Shown: in pieces, positions 12,801 through 24,800 of the stretch
How positions within the stretch are numbered: position 1 is the first letter of the stretch
Layout: each line of letters starts with the position of its first letter
Assembly: GCA_029582265.1 (NCBI GenBank)
Contig: CM055834.1
Location: 1,364,001-1,428,000 of the forward strand
Source: Zoroaster sp. YZ-2022
Taxonomy: Eukaryota; Echinodermata; Asteroidea; Forcipulatida; Zoroasteridae
Length of the DNA: 64,000 nt
Direction: 5' to 3'
The notes under the pieces: model-generated
Told to the model about the DNA's origin: nothing
Databases searched by the model: none
The model's input: only the letters and a program-made list of their open reading frames with translations
Made by a program: the position numbers and the translations under genes

Positions 12801-15800
12801 ATTCTCTTTAATAAAGCCAGTATAAACTGTTTGTAAAATGTCAGTCAAAATGTTGAAATACTTCCCAAGGTATATCTAGTAAAGTCAAACACTGTCAAAC
12901 CTTACGTGTAGTAAGTACACTTACAGGTCAAAATGAGTCGACTGTTTTTGACTGGAAAAAGCATTGTCTGGTATCGTTCACTCAGGGTTGGTCAAAATGA
13001 CAGCAAAAACCAGTCAAAAATGCTCCTGTGTGCACATTTGGGTCAACAGTCAAAACAGGCAGTTTCCACTAAAGCGCATCAATAGTAGGAGGGTTAAGCA
13101 TCCACGATATATCGGCAAACATATATCGCAATTTTCGATAGTATCGTGATTTTTTTATTTATTCATGTATGATTGCTTTAGAGCCGATAACCACAGGTAT
13201 GTAGGCCTACCCCTCTACAAGTGTCACAATAAATCTCAAATTCGTTTGCATAGCATGTACATGTATGTACTTCTGAAGTAGTTCGCTTTTGTTTGTCACT
13301 TGTGAAAGCTGAAAAGACTGTCCTAATTTTGTCCTGACTTCACTCACAATGGCGATTTTTTTTAAATTTTTAAAACATTTTTTATTTTATTTATTTATTT
13401 TTTTAATCGCGATATATTTTTTTAACGTGATTTGCCGATATCTCGATAATTTGAAAAGTTCTCGATATCGTAATCGAATAAAAAAAGGTATCGCGATATT
13501 CGATATTATTGTGTTATCGCCCAAGCTTAGCATACATGCATCGTCACAATCAACATGACATGGAATCGGTGTGCTTGTTTTAGATTTAACTCGGTGACTG
13601 AAAATAATTCTCCATATGATAAGGTCATATTACCGTTGCTGCTGCATACATGAGCCAATAATTTTCAGTCACTGTGTTCTATCTTAAGCTAGGACATCGA
13701 TTCCATGCCCTGTTGAAAGTCTACTCTGATCGTGACAATGCTGCCCTGTTAAGATGATAATAATAATAATGTGGACTCATCAGGCGCATAAATCATTCCT
13801 GAAACCATCTCAGCTCCCTGGGGAGTATACAGCTCAATTGCTGCCATTACAGCGCATATAGGGCTAATCAAACACAACAACCAACTCTGCCCTCACAGGT
13901 ACCCATTTACCCCTGGGTGGAGAGAAGCAATTATGGTAAAGTGTCTCGCTCAAGGACACAAGCACCCCGGTCGCGGCTGGGATTCGAACCCACATTCTGA
14001 CGACTCGGCCATCAGAACACAAATCCGATGCACTAAACCGCTCGACCATGGCACTCCAAGATATAAGTATTATTAAAAAAAATCAACCTGTAAAATGTCT
14101 CATCACATTTCATTGTGTCATTAACCCTAACCACCCCATATCCTCCAAAATCCTCCAAGGGGCACTTTTTTTGAAAAATTCAGCACTGTTAGAAATTGGT
14201 ACTTTCACCTCTTCAAATGGGACAAAATTACTACCTGGCAAGAAGTACAGGCCATAAGCGCTGAATATGAAAGATCAACAAAAATGCATGGTGCATTTTG
14301 AAAATAAGGGTGTGTTTCCAAAAGTGCACTGGAGAATTTTGGAGGATTCAGGAAGGTTCCTAGCCAGAATACTTGGGGGGTTAGGGTTAACAAGAAAATA
14401 GTTAAAGGGACCGTATTGTCAAGATAACAGGGCATGGAATCGGAAGGCTAGTTTTAGATTAACTCAGTGACTACCATAATACCCCCACATGATAAGGTCA
14501 TATTATTATTATTGCTGCTGCATAAATGAGCCAGTCATGCTCAGTCACCGTGTTAATCTTAAACTAGGATATCGATTCCATGCCCTGTCGAAAGGCTGCT
14601 GTGATTGTGACGATACTGCCCAAATTATTCAGATTGTTCAAAAAGCCATTCCAAAGTTCAATTTCTGTCTTTGGACAACAGAAATTAATTTTGGACATTA
14701 TTTCACTAAGTGTTTACTAAAAACGATAGCACCTGAGACAGAAATATTTCAATAGATGTTTAACACCATCATCAAATTTACACCAAGTAAAACTAGGATC
14801 ATTTGTGTGTGTTTTGTTTTTTAGAATACCAATAGTGGCTTTAATCACAAGTGAATATTGCTAATAATTTGATAAGAGGAATACTCCTTAACCCTAACCA
14901 CCCCCAAATCCATCGAAATTCTCCGAGGGACACTTTTTTGGAAAAATTCAGCACTTTCAGAAACTGGTACTTTCATTTCTTCAAATGGGGCAAAATTACT
15001 ACCTGGCAAGAAGTACAGGCCATAACATGTGATATGCTGAATATGAAAGATAACAAAAATGCATGGTGCATTTTGAAGATAAGGATGTGTTTCCAAAAGT
15101 GCACTGATGGATTTTGGAGCATTCAGGAAGGTTCCTAGCCAAGATTCTTAGGGGTTAGGGCTTGAATTAAGGGAGTTTCTGAACCACATATATTCATCCA
15201 GTGAATTACATAGAGCAGTGGTTGTTTTGATACAACCAGTTATCTTGGTCGTAACTCTTAAGACTTGGGGGTAATTTACACAGGTCACACAGTGTGAGTC
15301 ACCTGGGAGAGCCTCCCAAGTCAATTTCACAGATGTGGTTTCCGTGACAATTTGTCCCTCGTCAGATGCTTCTAGTTCAGTCATGGGTACACATGGGTGT
15401 TATTTATGGGGGGGTCAGACTTAGGGTGTGCACCTTGTGCGGGTGTCAGTGCCATGCAATACTATCTCAGCTGATATCTGTTTACTGTACGTGTACATGG
15501 ATATGCTGCACTTGGGGAGTTGGATCTGGATCGGGGACCTTTTAGTGCACTCAAAGGATCATTACATGGCTAAGGTATCAACCAAATCAAAATGAAATTT
15601 AGGACCACTACACTGTGTTGTGCGTTTTGTCAGAAAAATGGTATTCCAACTTTATCATTTGCTAGAATCAGGGCTTGAATTTCAGGAAAAGAAATCAACT
15701 AGACAACAGGCCAAGTAACTCAAGAAAGTAACTATTCTGGAGATATTTTTAAAAGAACAGTGCCAAAAATAAGAAAACAGATCTTTTTTGCATACCAGTG

Positions 15801-18800
15801 TAAGGGGAAAAAACTAGACCAGCAGCCTAGCTACATGTAGGTTGGCCATAGAGTTCACTTGAGAATCTTAAATCTGCTGGACTCCTCAGTCAAGTTTCTG
15901 ATCCTCATTATAGAACCCCCTATCATGACAGAATTAGGTCGAGTTCAAACAATTGAGTGACCTATTGTCCGGTTCCAACCTCATTGGTCCGAGGGGACAC
16001 ATACTGAACTTTGTTGACACCATGTAGCACAAGTCAAGCCTCTACAATTATAACAAAAATGTGATGTTCCTCAATATAGATGCATCCATTTGGGTATTCA
16101 CCCCTAGGTATAAACCCTACTTCCAAACCTGTTGAATGAATCAACATTGGGATAACATTTCTGACAGCTGGGACATACCCGTTTGATTAAGTTATTGTAC
16201 TCCCACTAAATTCGTAGCCATGAACTAGGAAAAAGGGAAGTCTTCAGCTCTCTCTGGAATCAATTCCCAATGGAACGTAATGTAAGAAATATGTTGAAGT
16301 TTGTATCCCCTTCCTTGAAAACGGGGAAGGTACAACATTTTTTTAATTTTTTATAGTAACATCTGTTTGTTCCATCCCTCTCAGTTTTCACACAACTTAA
16401 CCTAGACAGCTTTGGCAACAATTAGTGCTCACATTTTTGATAAAACAAACCCAAAAAGTAAATTCAACATAATTTCTCTCTTCTGTGTAAAATATGAAAA
16501 CGCTTAATTTCTCAAGTTTCCTAATAATAGTCAAACGAGCAGTTTTCATAACGATGTACGTGCGCTGCTGAAACATTGCAGACTGTAGAGAAAATTATGT
16601 GTAAAGGAATACTGTGAAATCTGATGCATTCTAGCTGTGGTAAGAGCAGAACCAGGGTCTCGAAAAAAAGGGGGGGGGTGGGGTGGCACACATCAAAATG
16701 TATGGTAAATTTACATGCATGGTGATAAAAAAATGGGGGGGGGGGGCACACATGCCCTTGTTGGCCCCCAAATGCCAATTGAGGTAAATGGAGTGCTCTG
16801 TCATATCATGGGGGTGCCCCCATGATAAGACAAGTGTTAGGGTTACCATAGCTAGGTCTGTGTTCATACAAATTAAGGTTGTGCCGGGTATCCGGATACC
16901 CGACCGAAACTGTCATTACCCGATTCCATTTTTCGGTTCCAGTTACCCGTTAAATGACTTTTTTTTTTTTAAATTCCGACTGAACATTTTAAGCCACACA
17001 CAATTATGGAAGTCCCTGATTGTTTGCTATAAACAAAATGAAGAAAATTTTATAGATGAAGGCTTTAGAAGAAACATTTGCCGACAGCCTTTCACAGACT
17101 TGCAGGCTTTTGTTTGAAACTTGTGTTCGTATTGCCTGGGTTATTTTATACATTCGGGAGTATTTATGTGTTTCTACAAAATTGTTTACGGGTACCCGGG
17201 TATCCGAAGATTTCCAATTTCGGATACCCAGTTCCCGAAATAACTGAAAACGCACAGCCTTTAATACAAATGACCTTTATCATGGTGCCACAGCTATCTT
17301 GTTTTTCTTCCATTCAAATCAATGTAAACCGAACAGAGGCTGGAAGTGAAATTAGTCTGGTCCTTTTTTTTTTAATGAGATTTATCATTGGCATTGTCTT
17401 CGGGTATGCAGGGAATCGGACAAAGATGGCTGCAGTGCAGTGATATGGGACTGCTGACAATCAGCGGAAGCACTTTTCCCAAGATTATTAATGGGAAAAT
17501 TGCACAGACCAAAATTAAGACAAATGGGTACGAATTCCCTGAAGTAAAATATATCAGAAAAACGGGTTCCTGGTTGTGATATAGGAAATGACTTATCAAC
17601 CCCACACAGCTGTGGAAAATCATAGAACCCTTCACAGAAAAAAAATAAAAAATAAAAAATAACTGAATGCTGAAATGCAGGAAATATATTTGACCCCTGT
17701 CATCGTAGGGCAAGGCCAATTGCATTGATCCTTGGGGCAGGGATTACTCTCACTGAATATCCAGTCACAAAATCAGATGTTTCGAAAAACAGTGTTTTGT
17801 CTGTTCAACGGTTGCAAAAATTGGCAATTTGCCCAAGAATTCCTCTATAAAGATTTTGACTTGATACTGTATGGATAAGGCATTATGGAGGTAGTTGTTT
17901 TGTTAAGGTGTAGAGCACTTTTTTTTTTTTTTGCTGCTTTGGATTCTTCCCACAATACATTGAAATTTGATTAAGTAGTTATGTCACAATGTCATTGACT
18001 ATTCCCATCAACAGTGCATTGGATTCACTTGGTAAACATATGTATACCAGGGCAACAAGCCAAACAAACATGTTTACCAGTAAGTGAGAGAAGCAACCCT
18101 AATTATGGGTGATGACATTAATTCATAAACAAACCTTACAGACTTTGCTTCCCATGGAAGAATGGTAGACTTTTGCAGGCCTGTGATTTCTCAGGATTTT
18201 TTTTTTTTCATGATTTCAGGATTTCTTTTATAAATCTCCCTTTGCCTCAAGATTTTCTTGAAAGAAGCGAAGTAGCCTCCAAGGAAAGAAAGAAGTAGCC
18301 TGTATTGCGTCCAAACCCTTTAGTTTCTTGTTTAAGGGGATACGGAGAGTCTGTAAATCCTCCAAAAATTAAACATCCAGGAGGTTCAGGGGGCTTTGTC
18401 CCAAGTCTGTGCGTTTTCGGTTATTTTGGGAGCCGGATACCCGAAATTGGAAATCTTCGGATACCCGGGTACCCGTAAACAATTTTGTAAAAACACATAA
18501 ATACTCCTGAATGTATAAAATAACCAATATGAACATAAGTTTCTCTTGTTTTATTCGAGTCATAATAAATGTGGACTTACTGTAATAATTTCCCGCCTCT
18601 ATATTAAAAACGACTAGTAGCCTCCCCATTCCCCACACACATTTTGTAAAAAAAAAAAAAATCAGAGACTTCCATTTGTGTGGCTTTAAATTGTTCAGTC
18701 GGAATTTTAAGAAGTCATTTACGGGTAATTGGTACTGATCGACAGTTTTGGTCGGGTATCCGGGTACCCGGATACCCAGCACAACCCTACTTTGTCCTCT

Positions 18801-21800
18801 AGACCAAAGGGACACCCAGGCCCGCTACCCATTTGTTACTTTTGTCAAATCATTCCACTGTTCTCAATAACAGGCACATGCTCAGAAGTACAAGTATGTT
18901 AAAATTCAGCACTGTTGGAAACTGGTACTTTCACCTCTTCAAATGGGGGAAAATTACTAACTACCTGGCAAGAAGTATAGGCCATAAGTGCTGAATATGA
19001 AAGAACAACGAAAATGCATGGTGCATTTTGAAGATAAGGGCATGTTTCCAAAAGTGCACCGATGGATTTTGGAGGATTCGGGAAGGTTCCCAGCCAGAAT
19101 ACCTAGAGGGGTTAGGGTTAACAAAGGCAAATAGACTGGTGAGTCTCCTGCCACCAGCATCTCAAAAGTCTCCCACTGTGAATCGGTTTGAGCAATTCAG
19201 GGCCAAGCTGAAACAGGTTATAAGATTAAGACATTTGTTGGTCCTCTAGGCCAGACCCAGCGTCTCAAATAAGGTCCCCCCCCCAAAAAAAAGGGTAAAT
19301 TTCCATGTATGTCGATTACACAGGGAGATGTCTCCTTTACTCTAAGCTGATTCGCCTCTGTATAACTTTGCAGGAACTTGACTTTTGTTAGTTATTTTGA
19401 AATGTGTAGATTTTGTGAAAATGATTTTTTTCTTTTCTTGTGTTTCTCTACAGCACTGTGTAACCCCGAGTGTTTAAATGGAGGCAGGTGTGTTGGCAAT
19501 AACAGGTGTTCGTGCCCCTACGGATTCATGGGCGACAGATGTGAAACAGGTAAGAAGACACAGCATGTCAATTATCTATTCGTCTGAGGGATCAGTGTCA
19601 TCCACATGAATAGCTGGTTTGTTCCTCAGAACCCTCTCCCTGGGAGAATGATGGGTCAGTTATCAAACCCTCTGATTAAGCAATTTGTCCGCTCTGTGCA
19701 TGACCCATTGAGGGCGCCCTTTGCAGGAGCAATAGCTCTTTGCCAGGCATTTGCTGGTCAGCGTGACCTATTGACCTCGTTTACATTCAAGGGCTACAAA
19801 ATTACCAAGGAAATCTTATTGCTGGATATCATGTTCCTAAGTGAATAATACACGTGCATTGGTAGTGCGCGGATTCTTTTCAGTACTTCCGGTTCCAAAT
19901 CTGGCATGCCGTTGTGTGTAATTTAACCTAAATTCCTTGATTTTAACTTTCAAAAGTGATTCTTGAGGCAGAAATTGACTTTGTTAACAAGGTTTTGATT
20001 CTTGACAACACATACAAAAAAAAAGGCAAGTCCAGAGCTTTTCTAATTTCTTGCATGAATCCTTAAAGAAAAGGGTGGTCAGTGCATTTCCACTGGGCTT
20101 CTGATGATTGTCGGAGCCAGCACGTGCAAAGTGGGTGTGGTTTATGTTGGAATGACATCACACTTACCAACAGAATAAAGTGCTTCTAGCATATAAGGAC
20201 TATGGAGTTTACGATGTGTACAGAGTGGATAGAATTATAAAATTTAAAGATAAAAAAAAAAAAAACTTTTGTGTACAATTCAAGTTTTTCTTGTTGATGA
20301 CAATGAGGAAAGACTTTTTCAGTTATCAATCAGAGGGAAACAGGAATTGCTGGAGTCAAATTCACAAAAAGTTGCCAGATGGCAACATGTGACATTTTTG
20401 GGTTGTTTTCTTAAAAAACCGTGACCACCTTTTGAGATCAAATTTTCACAGGTTAGTTGCATGGTAAATGAAAACTAGAGGGTTGAAATTAACATGTACG
20501 TCATCAAAAAACCAATGTTGTACCTTCCCTTGTACCTTCCCTTGAAGGATGGACAGCTGTGGACATGGTTGTCCCTCTTACGCCACCATGGTGGATTAGC
20601 CACTGCACTTTTCACACACAATGCGGGCCGCCGAGGGATATTTCAATTACGCTTTACCCGCACTGGGGGTGAACAGTATTCCCTCAGGATTATCTCAGAT
20701 TGGGGGCTTAAAAGTCTTCGATTTACAAGCATTTTTCAGTATCAAAATGATAAAAACATGTCCGAAGAGGTCAATAATTTGCACTTTCTTGTGATATAAC
20801 CTTTCACATGTTCAGATGGATTTTCAAAGTTGGAAACTTTTTTTTTTTCCCCAAAACAGGTGTTCAACAAAAGTTTCCTTTATATATATATTTTTTTCAA
20901 GACTGCTTTTCATCTATTACTGTCAAATTACACTGATGCCCTCTGGCATGTTCTGCCCTGAAAGTTGTCTCCTGCGTAATTGGCTATTTTCCACAAACCG
21001 ATAACATGTGGAAGAAGTGCACTTGCACAGAGTAAAAATGGTTTACAAGGTTCAGGCAAAATGTTTAGATTGTAAAAAAAACTTGTTTCCCCATAAGGCC
21101 CCCAAAAAAGTCTCCGGTTTCTGGTCATCGATCGGCTTCAAAATTGGTGCGGTGACACGCTTTTTTTTTTTGGTCATCTTTTTTTTGCCAACAGGGAAAT
21201 ACGTGATACATTGTATAGACATGTATCTTGTATTTCCCTGTTGGCAAAAAAAAAGAAAGAAAAAAAAAAGCACATCACTGCACCGATTTTGAAGCCGACC
21301 AATGACCAGAAAGCGGAGACTTTTTTCTTTTGCCCTTATATAATATGTTACAGTTGATTTAATTTTGCCCTACACACCGACGTGTGTATAGCACTGTATA
21401 CTCAGTGTTTTCTGAGTGTCTGTGAAAAAACTACACAGGCGACTCGGGCGGGATTCGAACCCGCGACCTCCTGCTTACTAGTGCAGACGTCTTAACCTCT
21501 CCACCACCGAGCTTGCCCGATGACAATTGTCGGTGTAGGGCAAAATTAAATCAATTGTTTATCTCCTGATGCAAGAATTTCACCAACCTATAAATATGTT
21601 ACAGGGAAGGTACAACATTGGTAATTACCAGATGATTAAATTTTTCCAGAGTCCGGCATTCTCCTGAGGACGATCAGAGCATACTGATCGAAACGTCGAG
21701 TTGTACCTCCAGTTCTTTTCAGAACTAATTACTACTCAATTGAGATTCCACATGGTGTCACCGCAATTAGTCTTACTTATCATCCTCACCATGCAAAGCT

Positions 21801-24800
21801 ACAAGTTTTACCTAGATGATTAAATTAACAAATTATTATCTGAAAACTTCCTTGATGTAAATTTTATACACGTATCAATCATCCTGAGAAATGGTTCCAT
21901 CTGAAGTGCTTTCATCTTATAGAAAAAAAGGAATTGTTAAGTCGAATTTACATTAATGAACGTACATTACCAAATACCAATGTTATATATTTCCTTTTGA
22001 TAGAGTATTCATAATTTTGATTTGCGATTGAGAAAAAAAGTTCTTGTATAAGGCCAAAAAAAAAAAGTCTCTGGTTTCTTGTCATAGGTCGACTTCAAAA
22101 TTGGTGCAGTTATGCGTTTTCTTTTTTTAAAGTAATCTTTTTTGCCAACCCGTGAAATACGTGGTAACATGTCTATGTGGTTATAGCAACCAGACCAAAT
22201 TTCCCATACACAAAGAATGGTGGCTAAGAGAGTCCACACAAATCAGACAAATGTTCATAACCCTAGGTGAAAAAGTCGTTTATCCCTAACCTTCCCAAAT
22301 CCTCCAATATCCTTTTTGCATAACTGAAGGATTTTGAAGGATTTTGAAGGATTGAGGTTTATTAGGAAATTGCAGTGGTGAAGGATTTAGAAGGACTGAG
22401 GGCAGATGTGATTATTTGCTTAGTGGATTATGGAGGATCGAGCTGATCAGGCTTTATTGACATTATATGAAAATGGAGGATTGAGGTTACATTGTACATG
22501 TTGGTCTGTCCAAAAAATGATTCTGGTTATTAGGCCTACTTGCTTTGAGTACATGCACATCCAGGTTTATTGTAGGTATTGCAAGGTCAGCGCTTGGGTC
22601 AGTGCACCCTGTTTATTGTTCCATGCATGCATGCATGCATGGAGGGTTCCAGGCCCTGGGCCATGTACATGAGCACAGATTAGAAACACATGTGTGCGTA
22701 TATGTACATGTAGTTTGCATACCAGTGGTAGTGGTCATTGTGCTTGCTTTGGTACTGAAGGATATTGGAGGATTGAGGTTATGTGTAAGCAAGTGGGCTG
22801 CAATTGGATGTCGTTTCATAGCACACAAAAAAAAAGAAAACTAAAAATTCTGATGCGCAGGTCTGAAGCAACACGTGAGGAGACCAGAAACACGAGGCTT
22901 TTTTAAAATTTTATTGTAATCAGGTCTTCTTAAAACATATTGAATTCCAAATCCTGAGTTTGCCGATCTCTTTTCCAAAAAGATTACCGTACAGGTCAGT
23001 GTTTCAGCCAGTTCAACCTGGGCGTCTGCATCGGGGAAGTAAACGGACTACGCTGCACCAAGGCCCTCTGCTGTGCCACCATCGGCCAGGGATGGGGAAA
23101 CCCCTGCGAGACGTGCCTCACATTTGAAAGCCCCTGCGAGAGGGGCTTTGTCATCGACGCTAGGACGGGCCAGTGCACAGGTAAAAGTGCTTTGGAATAC
23201 TGTTGCATGTGTTTTACAAAAAAAGCAGGGTGTCCATTTAGGATGCCCGGTAAAGCAGACCTGTGATTTTTCCTGATTTCAGGATTTTTTTTACAAATCT
23301 CCCTTTGCCTCAAAATTTTTTGGGAAAGAAGAGAAAGAAATAGCCTGTATTGTGTCAAAACTTGTAGTTTGTGGGGATGTGGAAAGTCTGTGAATCCTCC
23401 AATATGAAACATCAAGGGGTTAATTTCACAGAGCTGCTTAGAAGATAAAATTGCTTAGTGGATTTGTTTTTGGTTACCAGCCGAACTTTCATACAAAATC
23501 TGTGCATTTTGGCTGGTAGTCTGTTTTATATTAAATCAATTGTTTATCACCCGACGCAAGAATTTCATCAACCTATACATATCGCCGAACCCGCTGCTAT
23601 ATAGGATTCTAGCCGGCCAATCATCATCGGGCAACCTCGGTGGTCGAGAGGTTATTAAAGACGTCTGCACTGGTAACCAGAAGGTCGTGGGTTCGAATCC
23701 CGCCCGAGTCTCCTGTGCAGTTTTTTTCACAGACACTCGGAAAGCACTGAGTATGCAGTGCTATACACATGTCGGTGTAGGGCAAAAATTAAATCAACTG
23801 TTTTATATCGCTTGGCAAAAATATTTGCTTAGCAAAATTCTCTGCTTAGCAGCTCTATGAAATTGGGCCCAGGAAGTTCGGGGGGCTTTGTCCTCTAGAC
23901 CAAAGGGAAACCCAGGCCTGCTACCCACAGGAGGTTCAGGGGGCTTTGTCCTCTAGACCAAAGGGAAACCCAGGCCTGCTACCCACAGGAGGTTCAGGGG
24001 GCTTTGTCCTCTAGACCAAAGGGAAACCCAGGCCCCCTACCCACAGGAGGTTCAGGGGGCTTTGTCCTCTAGACCAAAGGGAGACCCAGGCCCGCTACCC
24101 ATTTTTCCAGGATTTTTTTTACTTTTGTTAAATCACACCTCTGGTGAAGGAATTGCTGGCTATAACACTATGCCTGGAATGTTATGTTACAGAGGCAGAT
24201 GGTCGCATACACAGTACACAATTATACATGTAGTATACATGCATGTGCTCGTTGAATTGCTCTGGGCTATTTGAACTTGAACTGTCTGTTTCAAATTATG
24301 CTGTGTTTGGCTTTCAGATGTTTTCCTGTGCTCGCTCGGTGGCATGTGTGGACACATTTTTGTATTGAATGGTCTATACTAGAATAATGTATGTTTGCTG
24401 AAATGCAAAAGGTTTCCCATTCAAGTTTTTACTCTCTGTTCAGTTAATACAAAGCGATAAGATCCCCTTAACAGTTAACACTGATCTTACTAAAATATTT
24501 ATTTCTGTTTTGTTTTGTAGATGCCAATGAGTGTCATGTTGTACCGGGTCTGTGCCAAGGAGGTACCTGCACCAATACAATCGGGTCGTACATCTGTGAT
24601 TGCCCTCAGGGCTACGCCCTCAATCTCCTCACTCAAGCATGCGAAGGTATGAATGTAGTCCGAGACTTCTCAACCAGAGGAACAGCTAATGGGGGTGGGG
24701 TTGTTGAGGGTACATGCACGTTCCCCTAGGTGTCCCCTCTCCCCCCCCCACCACCACCACCACCACCACCACCACCGCCACCGACAAAATATAAAGATTT

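Larger units (their letters stand above)
10269..19453 (+). other. Intron 2 of window (9.2 kb), repeats only
   Basis: Vertebrate fibrillin has a second EGF at this place, but I found no exon for it. Contents are a foldback (10979-11216), a tRNA-headed SINE (11600-11962), an (AT)n tract (about 12431-12500), TTAA elements (12838-13093, 13540-13748, 14125-14386, 14406-14623, 14892-15160, 18900-19117), an inverted hAT-like copy (13099-13530), a SINE (13757-14057) and two hAT-like MITEs (16874-17263, 18402-18789). I see nothing recognisable in 15200-16800. Confidence 0.6.

Noticed and set aside
23625..23712. Functional tRNA gene
   Set aside because: The head sequence recurs with a conserved non-tRNA body in several places and the stems are imperfect, so it is a SINE head. 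The same applies to 11880-11962, 21447-21520, 36200-36286 and 58213-58300.
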